Of a stretch of DNA of 64,000 nucleotides, positions 34,078 through 45,370 are shown in pieces (position 1 is the stretch's first letter; each line of letters begins with the position of its first letter). The translations under genes were made by a program, and so were the position numbers. The notes below the pieces were generated by a model. That model made no database searches, was not told the DNA's origin, and saw nothing but the letters and a program-made list of their open reading frames with translations. Source of the DNA: Lunularia cruciata (Eukaryota; Streptophyta; Marchantiopsida; Lunulariales; Lunulariaceae); assembly GCA_948567375.1 (NCBI GenBank), contig OX419756.1, positions 21,581,001-21,645,000 of the forward strand. Reading direction: 5' to 3'.

Positions 34078-36357
34078 ATGGCCCCGAGGAAGAGGGGAAG
34101 AGAAGAAATCCGGCTCGCTGGACAGAGTCAGATTGGAGATTGGTACTTAGAGGAGGCAGGCACGGAGCAGGGTGCCATGTTCTTGGGGAAGGGAGAAGTA
34201 GCCAAAGAAACCCAAGAAGTGAGAGATGCCTTCTCTTCAAAGAGGACAAACAATGGGTACAAACTAGAGAGTTACAAAGATCCGGTCAAGAGAGGGATCG
34301 TGAGTACTCTCATGGCAATCTTGAAGCCGGAAAGAAAGACTTATGTGATGAAACACCAAGCGGTGTTCTTCCATAAGATGTTTGTAGGAGAACCCATCAA
34401 TTGTGCAAGGTGCTTCCATGGGAGAATGAGGCATATGGTGTGGAATTTGCGGGATAAGTCACCTCCACACTACATCGTGCTATTTGCAGCACATTTCTAC
34501 CTCGGGTTGAATTTGCTCAATGCGGCAGAGCGCAACAAAATGGTGTCGCACTTTCATCCCAACTTGAGAAAGGAAGTCGACGCGGAGGAGCAATAGTATA
34601 TTCTTCAGATCCGAATTAGTGATGAGTACTACGTACAGACGGGGAAGAGTGCACAAGTAGAAGTAAGTACTCCAAAGTCAAAGAAGTGGAGTTGACAAGG
34701 AGAAGGCAAAAACATAGAGAAGACGAGACCTCGGAAGACCAGGAGAGGAAACTTGAGGAAAGGTATGGTGGTGATCGTGTTGTCGGAAGAAGACTCAGAG
34801 GGCGAAGCCAAGTGCAAGTCCAAAGACTCGGAACACAAGGAAGAACCTGACCTTACACTACAAAGTGGGGATACAAGTAGTGATAGCGATGAAGGTGGGA
34901 AGATGACGTCGGTACCTGCAGAAGAAGAAGAAGTTTGGGTGGAGCTCGAGGAAGAGAGTCAAGCAAAGTTGGAGGACGAAGTGCCCAAGCCAGAGGAGAA
35001 GAAGATTACTATTCAGAGAGGAGTTTGGTCAAGGTGCAAGGTGAAGTGTGAAGCATGTCCGAGCAAGGCAAGAGAAGAGGAGAATGCCAGTTCGGGAAGT
35101 GAAGCGTCTATTTCGATACGACAATTGCAGAGAAGAAGGTGAGTATTGAGAGAAGAAGAAGTAAAGAAGGAGATCACTCCGCAGGTTGAAGTAGTTGTGA
35201 GTGATGGAGTGGAGTACCTACAAGAAGTTGTGTGTCCTTTGTTGGTGAAGCTAGAGCACAAGAAGAGGGAGATGCAGTCAAAGTGTTTGGAGGTGAAGAT
35301 TGTGTTGCAGGTATTAGCAAGACTAGAAGAAGAGAACTTGGAGTTGAAGAAGAGAACTTGGAGTTGAAGAAGAGTCTGAGGTGAGGAGGAAAGGGAAGTA
35401 CTGCGAGTGGATGCAGTAGTGTAGAGTCAAGTGATTGAGAACTTGAAGAGAGAAGCAAGGTATCAAGAGGAACTTGTGAAGCAGAGTGACATAGCGAGGG
35501 AAAGACAAGTAGCTGAGTACAAAATCTTGAAGCAACAGTTTGCTAATTCAAGACTAGAAATTATCCATGCTATGGCGAGGGTAGCAGAGAAGGAACAAGA
35601 GCTCAATAGAGTAATGGAGAGTGTAGAAGAGAAGAAGCAATTGTGGCAACGGGAGTTGACAGTGAGATATAGGGAAGAAGAAAGATTATGAGAGTTACTT
35701 TGTAATCAAGAAGAGAAGGTTGTACAAAAGGAGAAGGAGAAGGAGAAGGAACCTATGAAAGCCGAGTTCAAAGCAGAATTGGCAATGTACCAAGAAGATT
35801 GGCTTGCAGATCAAGAGCGCAAAAGGAAGATGAGATTGGAGCCATTGAAGGAGATCGTAATCAGGATGAATGCTATGCTAAGTATAGAGGCTAGTGTTCG
35901 TATTGAAGAGACAAGGCTGCATGATTTGAATTTGTTGGTGCAAGAGACGAGGAGGAGACATGCAAAGGATATAGATTTGAACGCATTATTGATTAGTCTC
36001 ACAACTAATGTAGATAGGAAGATATTAGAAGTGGAAGATAATATCACGATTAGATTAGATTTGGTAAAGTTGGAGATAGATAAACTTTGGAAGGATGTTG
36101 GAGCAAAACCCAAAGTAGATGAAGTAGGAGTGCAGATGTCTTCAGAGTTACCATTGGAGACGTTAGAGAAGAGTGGGTCAAAAGATAAGAAGTTAGATAG
36201 ATTACCCACTAGTGAAATGTCAGATCAGGAAAGAGAATTGTTAGATCTGGTAGAAGATGTAGGAATTATGAAACCCGAGGATAGAGCAGTAGGAAGTAAA
36301 GTTACTTCAGGTTTGGGTTTGAAAGCCAAGGAAGAAGTAGACATCGGATTGGATTAG
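34078..36357 (+). pseudogene. Broken coiled-coil protein gene, unknown family
   Basis: Five open pieces all lie in one plus-strand frame (34078-34596, 34753-35142, 35146-35367, 35431-35691, 35755-36357), separated only by stops, so this is one decayed gene of about 760 codons. The N-terminal domain (residues about 60-165) contains VFFHKMFVGEPINCARCFHG and AAHFYLGLNLLNAAERNK. An acidic Glu/Ser-rich middle follows, then long Glu/Lys/Arg-rich coiled coils to the end. A 20-bp tandem duplication (35327-35366) shifts the frame. An extra base nearby (aggTgagg) restores it. The N-terminal core resembles the LTR-borne frame of the giant element, so it may be an accessory gene of a related retrotransposon rather than a host gene. 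Base use is more GC-rich than its surroundings. Confidence 0.6.
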
Positions 36358-37320
36358 TAACCAATTTGAGATTTGAATAGGCAGACATGAAGAGGTGCAT
36401 TTTTATTTTGGATCTGCAGGTTTGTATAGTCATAAAGAAGAGGTACATTAGGAAGATAACTGTTGATTGCTTCACTTTTTAAGAGTGACATTTGTAGTCT
36501 TATGTTGTTCAATGGTCATTATTTCTGAGAATAGACAAAGCAAACTACTGTGAAGTAGTGCTCGTTGCTTGAGCTTGATTCCGAGTATCAGCTTTGCAAT
36601 TGTGTTTGTGAGTGTGTGGAGAAATTCAAAGTGCAAGTCAGAATGCTTGTTGGATGTTGGATTCCACAGCCTTGATCTTCATTCTATGTGTTTGATCCTG
36701 AGTGAAGTGCAATTGAAGCAATGCCTTGACAGATATGAGAGGAATTGTTGTGTTGGTAGTATTTTGCATTTTTGTGAGTGTAGTGCAAAGTTGATGTGGA
36801 GCAATTTTGATTGAGGAAGTTGTGCCTTCAGTGGAGGGGTGGAACACAATTCTGAAACACAATTCAATGGAGTGCCGTTTTCGAGAGAGCCTGAATCATC
36901 ACAATCAAGATTGTTTGGAAAGAGTTGAAGGCGTTGTGATTAAGAAGTGTTAATTTGTGACAAGACTGAGACTCAGTACTTGTTACTTTCTTTTGGGTGT
37001 GGTTTCTACCTGAGAGATTAAAGACATAACCAAGAAAAACTATAGTGTTACTGTTTGACTTTGTATTTGACCAATTCTGACTCATATCTCTGTGGGAACA
37101 AACTTTACTTACCCAATTACCACAAAAGTGATATTTGCCGGGTTGTCACAATTACACTCTGATTCAATGCAAAGAGCTTGTTACACTTGTTCTATTTATA
37201 TCAATTATAGTCAAAATGGAGCCATGATAAGCGATAAAAAAGTGAATAAGGGATATATAAGTGCTCCAAAAGTAAAGCAAAGAATGAGATGGGAAAAATT
37301 CATGAGGCATACAAATTCAC
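36358..37320. other. Non-coding stretch after the coiled-coil pseudogene
   Basis: No supported reading frame. A short TTGCCGGG near 37,135 recalls the Athila/Tat primer site, but too few bases match to call it. The stretch may be 3' untranslated or LTR sequence of whatever carried the coiled-coil frame. Confidence 0.4.
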
Positions 37321-38170
37321 ATTATGGATATGATAGATGCAGAAATTCTTATTTCTAAAGGCCTTGAGATTGTATTGAAGAAAAAATTTGAATCCATAAG
37401 AGTTGAGATGCAAAGGATATTTGTGCATATGTATCAATAGTGATCTATCTTGATTTAGCATTAGAAGTGCTACTTCAAGTGTTCATGGAAGATTAGCAAC
37501 ACTTTAGATTTTAATAGAAGGTCCACTTATCAAAATCTATGAAAGGTTTAAATCTATGCACCAAACAAAGTGCTTATCATTAAGACTCAAAATAAAGTGA
37601 AAGCTAACTTTCAAGATGATAGAAGATATGAGGCTTTGAAATCAAATTGAGAATCATAATTTGATTGTTGTAAACTAGAAAACCTTGATATGATGATTGA
37701 AGATTAGAAGAAAGTCAATTTTTTTTACCTGTTACTAAGGTCATATGAGCATCTTGCACAACAAAAATTGTATATCAAAAGAGCTCCATGTGATATAAAG
37801 AAATTCTAAGTGTTTAAATTTTTATTGATGTAAGGTAAAATATTTATGGGAGTTCATTTTAATTATAATCTAGTCTCTCAACTATTAGATAATAGTAGAA
37901 AAAGAGATTCTTTGGCTATGGGAAGTCTAGATCTAAGTCTAAAGACTCTAAAAGTGTAGAGCGTTTGAGATGTGATAAAAAAGACCATCTTAAGAAACAT
38001 TGGAAAGTAATAAAAAATTAGACCAAAGTTTGATTCAATGTAGTGCGGCTAGATTTGATGATAAAATGTATGCTTTGTGTTAAAGCTCACCCAAAGTATG
38101 CTATTTATTAGATGTTGGATCAATCATGCTCATTTTATATCTGTCTAAATAGAGATTTGCTTAGGTCTTC
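37321..38170 (+). pseudogene. gag: Copia gag and protease remnant
   Basis: A basic Ser/Lys-rich stretch (GRSRSKSKDSKS) near 37,920 precedes a damaged zinc knuckle with CDKKDHLKKHWK near 37,970. A protease-like LLDVGSIM near 38,108 corresponds to the copia LDSGAS active site with the Ser missing. The frame is repeatedly broken. The gag N-terminus cannot be traced with confidence. Confidence 0.55.
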
Positions 38171-38589
38171 TAAAGCTTGCAACACTTTCATGATCACCTT
38201 TGTTATATATTTGGTATTGGATCTATTTTAATTAAGATGCTTGATGTAGTAATCCGCACATTGATGAATTTTTGGTATTTTCTTGAAGAGAGTTTTGATT
38301 TCTCTTGGAGCGTAGATATGAATGGATATAAGTGTGATGTTATTGATGGTGTTTTGATAATATCCAAGGGAGTATTGATGAATTTTTTTTCATATCTTTG
38401 AGATAAAGAGAGATTTTATTTCTCTTTTGATTTTGGAGATAAATTGATGTAAGTGTATTCCTATTGATGGCATTTTGAGAATATTCAAGGAGCTCTAAGA
38501 TCATAAAGTTGCATCAAGTAATCTAACTTATATAGCTTGGAAGGAATTACTATTCAATGTTAGGGAGATGAAATTGAAATGGATGTAGA

Positions 38590-39260
38590 TTTAACTACAT
38601 GTTAGTACATATGTTTTGATGTGTTTAGATCACTTGTTCTCTCCCACTCAAATTATAAGTTTTATGTATCATTTATAGATAGATGATTACTCAAGAATGA
38701 TATGGCTTTCTTTTATGGTTGAAAAATCTGAAATTGTCTTAGTTTTCATGAAGTGGAGGATCTAGGTGGAAACTTAAACAATAAAGAGGTAAATTATTTC
38801 AGATCAGATAATGGTGGTGAGTGAGTTTCACAAGCTTTCAATGCTTTTTGTGAGATTGAATGCATTTCTTGTGATTTTCTAAATGTATGTACTCCTTCAG
38901 AAAATGAACCATAGACCATTAGAGGGTGCTAAGAGTTGTTGAGTTAAGAAAGTCTTCTACAAGTATTTTTTGCAAATCTAGTTTCCTTCCTCAAATAAGC
39001 AACATTGATTTCAAGAGGAATTTTGAAATGAGGTGCCAAAATCCAACTAACTACTCTTAATTGCAGGTAGTTGATGTAAGGTTTATACTTTGATTTTAGG
39101 CCAAAGAGGACTAAGCTAAATAACAAAGCCAAGAAAAGTGTGATTCTTGTGTACCAAAAATGAGTCAAAAAGTATAGGCTTTTGGACCCAATTGCTAAGA
39201 CATAATAGTTATTCATGATATTTTCTTCTATGAAGTTCCTTTATTGAAGAGGAGGAAGAT
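38590..39260 (+). pseudogene. Copia integrase remnant
   Basis: The core is recognisable from the SFIDD/DYSRM region near 38,668-38,700, broken by a four-base repeat, and from YFRSDNGGE at 38807-38833 (second catalytic Asp) followed by TPSENEP near 38,893 (catalytic Glu region). The C-terminal RTKLNNKAKK and YRLLDPIAK near 39,100-39,200 match the copia GKR-type extension. It is non-functional because of stops and frameshifts. Confidence 0.8.
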
Positions 39261-39539
39261 TTAGACCAAAAAATATAAAACCAATTGAGGGAGAGATTAT
39301 GGAGGAGATTATTATTAGTACTCATGTTGAGAGGGGGATTAAGCATGAATATGTTCCAATCTCCAATAGAGTTGTTGTTTTTCCAATTCTATAAAGTCAA
39401 TTGTCATAGCTCCATAAACAAAAAAAAACTCAATAGTTGATGTACTAGAATCATCAAGGAGAAGCTTATAATTTCTTCACAAGGTCATAATTGGTTTGAT
39501 TGGTTTAATATGGGCTTCTTCTAATCAAATGGATATTGA

Positions 39540-40960
39540 TGAAGCTAGTGTAGACAATCTTGGAGATGCATTATGAAAGGTGAACCTTTCACTTATGTAA
39601 CAATAAGGTTTGGAGAGAGAGTAAGTGGTTGTTGCAATGCATAAGGAGATAAAATCACTCCATGAGAACAATACTTTGGATCTAGCAAAGCTATTTAGAG
39701 ACAAGCAAGTTATTGAGTGCAAGTGAGTGTAAAATAAAGAAGGATGGTCCTTTTGACCAGGAAGAGAAGATTTACAAGGTAAGGTTGGTGGCCAAGGGCT
39801 CCATAGTGAAAAGAAGTATATTATTGTGAGATTTTCTCTCAAGTAGTCTTACATGCTACCTTATGTTTGCTTTTGGTGCTATTTTGATATCCATTTATAA
39901 TACATGGATGTTGTTATAACTTTCTTGTATTCATTGCTAAAGGATTTGATGTTCATGAGGCAGATAAAAAGGTTTGCAAAGAAGTGAAAGGAGAATGTGG
40001 CATGTAAGTTGTTGATATTCTTATATGAATTAAATTATAATCCAAGATAGTGGAACAAAAGGTTTGATATTTTCATGAGTTCAATTAGGTTTTTTAAAGT
40101 GAGAATTATTTTTCTTTCTAACAAAAAGAAGGTGAATGATGGAGATTGTGAATTCAATGTATTGGGTTTGTATGTAGATGACATGCTCATTGTAGCTAAA
40201 GATAAATTTGAGATTGAGATTTGAAAGTTGCCAAGCTCAAAAGCTTAGCTTTGTTTTGAGACAATATGCACTAAATAAACTAAGGCATTAAAATGAAAGG
40301 GACAACTATTATTGACACAGAGAAAGTACACCAAGTAAATTCTTGCTAAGTTAAACATGGCAAGTGATAAAGCTATAAGTTCTCACTTGGCTCAGATTTT
40401 AATCTTTTAGTTACATCTTGTACAACAAATACAATTAAGAGATGTGAATTGTGTAAGATTCCCTATAATAATGCTATGTGAAGTTTGATGTACTTGATGG
40501 TATGTACCAAACCTCATAATGCACATGGAATTGGAGTAGTATGTAGGTACTTGGCCAATCCCAAAAGGTACATTGGGAAGCAGTGTTGTGGCTATTATGA
40601 TATCTATAAGAAAATTCTGATGTTGAATTGTTATTTAGTGCATATGAAGATGATATCCAATTATTGGAAAGCTATGTGGAGTCAGTCTATGGAGGAGATC
40701 TGGACTAGAAGAAGTCTACTTCTGGGTACACTTTTAATTTGGCAAGTGGATGTGTGAGGTAGAAGTCCACAAAGAAAAAGTGCACATCTTAGTCTTCTAG
40801 TGAAGCTTAATATGTGGTAGTAGGAAGCTATTTGGTTGAACAATCTTGTCAAGAATTTTGGGATTTTTAGGGTTCCCATTGTGATAGTTGTAGTGCTTTG
40901 CACACTACATCTATTAAGATGACAAATAGGATGTACCATAGATGTACATACATGTTAGAT
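39540..40960 (+). pseudogene. pol: Copia RT and RNase H remnant
   Basis: The RT N-terminus reads KIKKDGPFDQEEKIYKVRLVAKG near 39,735-39,805. The palm motif GLYVDDMLIVAKDK is intact, with YVDD at 40171-40182. RNase H parts include MYLMVCTKPHNAHGIGVVCR near 40,485 and SGYTFNLASGCV near 40,720, then SSSEA near 40,795 in place of the copia STTEAEY box. Stops and frameshifts occur throughout. Confidence 0.82.
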
Positions 40961-41380
40961 ATCATTTTATCATACAAGAAATATCTAACATGAAGGTTGA
41001 CTGATTTCAACGCATGAACGCATTGTAGAACACATTGTCATGGGTACCACCTACATGTAAAAGCAAATAGCATCCAAAAGTGAAACGTCCATAAAATTTT
41101 TACGAATACTATTGAAATTTATTGGATGTTTCAAGATCCTCTTATGGTTTTGAGAGGGAATGCTTACGGGTGGGATTAGGTGAAAATCTCTCTATGGATT
41201 AATGAATGTGGTACATGTCAAATATAAGAATGAGAGAAATGTGTCATATGTTACAAAAATAGATATGGTATGTGTTGTAAAAAGAATTTCTCTGGAATTC
41301 TTTTATGTGGGAAGGGTCACAAGATTGTTCAGAAGTGGATTGGGTTCATTTGGAAGGGATAGAATTTGTTTAAAATTTTG

Positions 41381-41897
41381 TGCGTATATGCATCGCTACA
41401 AAACATACATCGCTGTCAACATCATACACTATAGAAGCACAATTCACACATAAGTCGTACATAAACTCTAAAGTGCCACAACTGTCCACTCTGTCCACTC
41501 TAGCCAGGAACTCAAAGGCTCAACATCAAAGAAGTGAGCTCTCAAGAGCTGCACTTCCATGGTATACTCCTGATTTTGACCTAGGTCTCATCCCAACGGT
41601 CCCACTGATGGCACAACCAACGGTGCGGACGGTGCAAATGATGGTAGGCCTCACCATGAAGTCAATACCCTAAACACAAAATCTAACCATCAGAAAGTAG
41701 TCTATGAGTAATTGCCAAATGCCTCTAACTACTATCATTAGAACTCCAGGTTCTGAGCAATCTAGATGCAACACTACAAATGGCGTGACCACTCTCATGC
41801 ATATATACATTGCTACATAACAAACATCGCTGTCAACATCATACACTATAGAATTACAACTCACACATAAGTCATATATAAACTCTAGAGTGCCACA
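41381..41897 (-). repeat. 3' LTR of methyltransferase element copy 2
   Basis: On the minus strand it starts TGTGGCACTC at 41897 after the purine tract aggggagcga and ends near 41381. As in copy 1, the first ~95 bp recur at its far end (41381-41480). Outer limit approximate. Confidence 0.7.
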
Positions 41898-42072
41898 ATC
41901 GCTCCCCTAGCTGGTGGTTAGGTCCGTCTAACTCCAGATAGCTATCTACTCCAAGTATATGTATATGGTATACCCTATGATGGGCAAAGATCAAGAGGCC
42001 GGTTGCTATGGATCCCCATCGTTAGTCGCTTGTCTGCAATCTATACCATATAAAGAATGAACTAGCTATAGT

Positions 42073-42628
42073 TCAAGTACATCTAGGACATAACCATTGT
42101 CCGTGAGGAACCATCGTGAGGGGAGGAGTTATACATGCCATATGCCATCCTCTTGAACATCTATCACACACTAACATGGTAGTAGCTCCACCAAAAGAAC
42201 CACATAACATACACCTCAAGCATGCACGTACAAGTGCCAAGCTTGGATCCATAGTACCATCAATGTTTGGGAGGTTCCATGGCACACAATTGTGCACATG
42301 ATCCTTCCAAACAACACAATCATGTCCTTCTATCACACACTAACATGGTAGTAGCTCCACCAGAAGAGCCACATAACATACATCTCAAGCTTGCACGAAC
42401 AAGTTCCGAGCTTGGGTCCATAGTACCATCAATGTTTGGGAGGTGCCATGGCACACAATTGTGCACATGATCTTTCCAAACAACATAATCATGTCCTTCT
42501 AACACAAGGATTCCAGATGGCAAAACCTCACACACTCTCAAGATAATGCAGTCTGTCAAAACATCAAGTGTTGTCAGTGGTGTTTGTTGTATATATACAT
42601 AGTCACTTGGATGAAATTGACAGATCAA
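42073..42628 (-). pseudogene. Integrase C-terminal extension with PHD finger, copy 2
   Basis: The finger has all eight ligands across this copy: CMLC, CDRC, HMAC and CPRC in the order C-C-C-C-H-C-C-C, with the usual Trp before the last Cys pair (QWLCPRC). PHD fingers bind histone H3 tails. A 169-bp tandem duplication (42163-42500) repeats the first half of the finger and its upstream linker. Since 169 is not a multiple of three, the two halves fall in different frames. The sequence nevertheless shows the ancestral finger to be canonical. A retrotransposon C-terminal reader in place of a chromodomain is the likely role. Confidence 0.87.
42163..42500 (-). repeat. 169-bp tandem duplication in the PHD region
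   Basis: Units at 42163-42331 and 42332-42500 both start ATCACACACTAACATGGTAG and end CATGTCCTTCT. They differ at a modest number of positions, so the duplication is not recent. Copy 1 has a single unit. Confidence 0.92.
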
Positions 42629-42899
42629 GGGTCTATAACCTCCTCCTTAAATAATAACATAACTTAAGGTATCCCTATGATGAGCAATTGCCAAGTTCTC
42701 AAAAGCCATTGGCATCACTCTTTGAATGATCTCTGCCCGTTGAGAACATGCGCTCATCCATACATCTGGATCATCCAAGTCCAAGACTACAGTAGCATCT
42801 CGACAAATGGCTACAGGTAAATTTGGATCTCCTCCATAGAGTAGAAAGTATGGAGAGAAGGATGCTAAGGAGGCTTGCTAGTTGAACCAATAGCCCATG

Positions 42900-43680
42900 G
42901 CCAACCAAGGTAACTGGCGATCCCAATCTCCCAAGTGGCCTCTTTGCAAACCATACTTTTGCAATCCTCTCTTCATTGTCTAAACCACTCTCTATGCTAA
43001 GCCATTTGCCTTAGGGTGATCTCGAGATGTAGTACAAAGGTCAATCATAGCCTTGTCACACAAGACTTGAAACTCACCCAAGAACTCTATACCCTGATCA
43101 GTCAAAACCTCAGTTGGTGCACCAAAATGACTAAGAACTTGATCTAGGAATGAGTAAGCCATCCCTTCACTGGACTTGTCAGGAAGTGCTACCAACTCAA
43201 TCCACTTGGAGAAGTGCTCCACCATCACCAAAACATACCGATGATGACCTCTAGCTAACGGTAAAGGTCCGGCAAAGTCCAAACTCTAGTGGTAACCCAA
43301 TCCCATGATAGGTAATGGGTTTTTATTGTGGTGTAGGAGCATTGCATGATGCTCTAACTTGGTCACAAAACACACATTTGGCAACAAACTACTATACCTT
43401 GGTATGCATACCGTGCCACCAATAGCAACTCTAGAGTAAGCTATATGTATGCTTTACTCCAAAATGTCCTAGCTCCTCATGAGCATGACATACAAACTAT
43501 AGTCTCTAAGATGGAAATGGTACTACTCTCACTCTACCATCCTCCCATACATGCAAAAGGTGCATACCCTACAATTTGAACCGTCTGGCTTGTTGAAGAG
43601 CACTTTCTCTCTCCTTGGCCCCAACTGTGCCACCCACAACACCAGTGCAAAGATAGTCCATCACTAAGACGTCACCATGA
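42900..43680 (-). pseudogene. Integrase remnant, methyltransferase element copy 2
   Basis: The open piece 43282-42992 holds the catalytic core: MDFAGPLPLARGHHRY (first Asp), TDQGIEFLGEF (second Asp) and HPKANGLA followed by a stop, where the catalytic Glu would come next. The zinc-finger part lies to the right, near 43,600-43,370, in broken frames. It is colinear with 7180-8110 of copy 1. Confidence 0.86.
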
Positions 43681-43855
43681 ATGTCTCACTGAGCTATACC
43701 AATATCTTCACTCTTTGGATTTGTGACCTAATAACTCCTCCTATATGCATTGAGAGAGATACCACCAAAGGCTCAAAAAATATACACAAAAAGGCATGCC
43801 ACCTTGGCACCATCTCCTCATCTGTCTCACCATGCCAACATGCTCCGGTCTGATC

Positions 43856-44545
43856 TATAACACCCATTTGTGCATGTGTGTGGTATTGTGATATTTAGCT
43901 TGGTATTACAAGTACTTAAGAGATATTATTTATATAGAGATAAAGGATGGTTCTATATTAGTCATGGTTAGCTAAAGTTAGTCATAGCTAAGATAGATGG
44001 GACCTTACTTTAGAGGAAGTAGAAAAGATGAGCACCACTATTTTGGATTTTAGTGTGTTGACTTGGTATTATTCCTAGGTGTTTGGCTTTGGGGAAAGAG
44101 TTGAGAACTCTTGGGCCAACAAGCCTTTTTGTTTTGGATTCTTCTTTAGTCCAAGGATAGCCCATGTGAAGGAATCCTTGCTTTAGTGGTTGGGTCAAGA
44201 TAAGACCACATGCTTAGGGGAATATGCCCATGTGAATGGATATTCCTTTATACTTTTTAACTTTACTTGACTTTTAGTCTAGTAACTTGAGTTACTATGG
44301 TAATTAGTAACTTTGGTACGTAACTATTTCACAAGTATATAAACAAGGGGTGAGGAGGTACTCATCATCCTTTCATTTGCAACTATCTCTCTCTCATTGA
44401 GTTCTCTAGTGAGCAATGTCTTGAGTCTTGGAGTGTTAGCCTTGGAGGAGTATGATGGAGTTGGGGTTCCTTGCCTTCTTAGTCCATGGTGTGCTACCAT
44501 AATAGCCATCAGAGGTTCATCCTGAGTGAGAGACAGGCCGGCTCA
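43856..44545 (+). repeat. T-family LTR, copy T2 (690 bp), solo
   Basis: The full 690-bp LTR starts TATAACACCC (ancestral TGTAACACCC) and ends GGCCGGCTCA. Neither primer site nor polypurine tract adjoins it. Both flanks belong to methyltransferase element copy 2, so it is a solo LTR. No 5-bp target-site duplication is seen (tgatc versus tagac). TATA-like box at about 44336-44343. Confidence 0.92.
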
Positions 44546-45110
44546 TAGACCCAAATACTCAACTTGCTCATGGAAGAACCTACACTTCCAAAGATGTAAT
44601 TTGAGTCTATGAGATCTCAACCTCTCAAACACCTCCAACAACTGTCTCTCATGCTCCTCCACAATAGTGCTATAGACTATAATGTCATCAATATAGCACC
44701 GAGCAAAATCCAATCCAGCTAGGATCCTATCCATAACCCCTTGGAACTCAGCAGGAGCATTCTTTACCCAAATGGTAAGAATTTCCATTGATATAACACA
44801 TCCTTATTGTGAGGATCAATAGCCCAAAATGCTATCTTGGACTTATCTTCCTCCCTGATTGGCAACTAATGATATCCCGCTCGAAGATCCAAAGTACTGA
44901 AGACCTTTGCATGCCCAATTGCATCAAAAATCTCCTCCAATGTAGGCATGGCATACCAATCAGCCCTAGTCTGTTGGTTGATAGGATGGTAATTGCCACA
45001 CATCCACCTATCTGTGTAGTTTCCATGCATATCCTTCTTGGCTGGCATCACTATAGCTGATGCGTACTCTCCATGTGAGATCTCCACCAAACTAGCCTCA
45101 AAAAGGTCTC
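44546..45110 (-). pseudogene. pol: Reverse transcriptase remnant, methyltransferase element copy 2
   Basis: Two open minus-strand pieces cover the RT. 45090-44866 has PAKKDMHGNYTDRWMCG and TLDLRAGYH. 44788-44546 has VKNAPAEFQGVMDRILAG, the catalytic CYIDDIIVYS and, at the very end, EQVEYLG before the T LTR begins. A short frameshift separates them. It is better preserved than copy 1. Compared with copy 1, everything after YLG up to the start of the integrase linker is absent. Confidence 0.9.
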
Positions 45111-45370
45111 TACTCTAGCTTTGAATCAATGTCCTCTCCATGTCATTATAGCAATAAGGACGTCAAAAAACTGATGTATTGCTAGTCAACTCAATTTGTT
45201 TACCAAGTCCCTTTAGAGCACCCAAATCCTTCATACTGAAGGCAAAACAACCCGTGTAGCTCCTCAAGAACGTCCAAACTCTCCATCTCTCTTGTAAGCT
45301 TAGGTCTAAGATTTGGCTCCCAAGTATCCTCTGTAACTATCGGAGTAGTGGAAGACGTATTGACTGGCTG

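Larger units (their letters stand above)
37321..41000 (+). mobile_element. Ty1/copia element, decayed
   Basis: Gag-like, protease, integrase, RT and RNase H remnants follow in the copia order (integrase before RT) on the plus strand. All parts are heavily mutated. LTRs were not identified, so the ends are approximate. This is the only Ty1/copia element seen in the window. Confidence 0.8.

Noticed and set aside
34753-35142. Nuclear acidic host protein as a gene of its own
   Set aside because: It shares frame and composition with the pieces before and after it, so it is part of one broken gene.
37127-37150. Possible primer-binding site containing TTGCCGGG
   Set aside because: Only eight bases match the Athila/Tat type, and no LTR end could be identified beside it.
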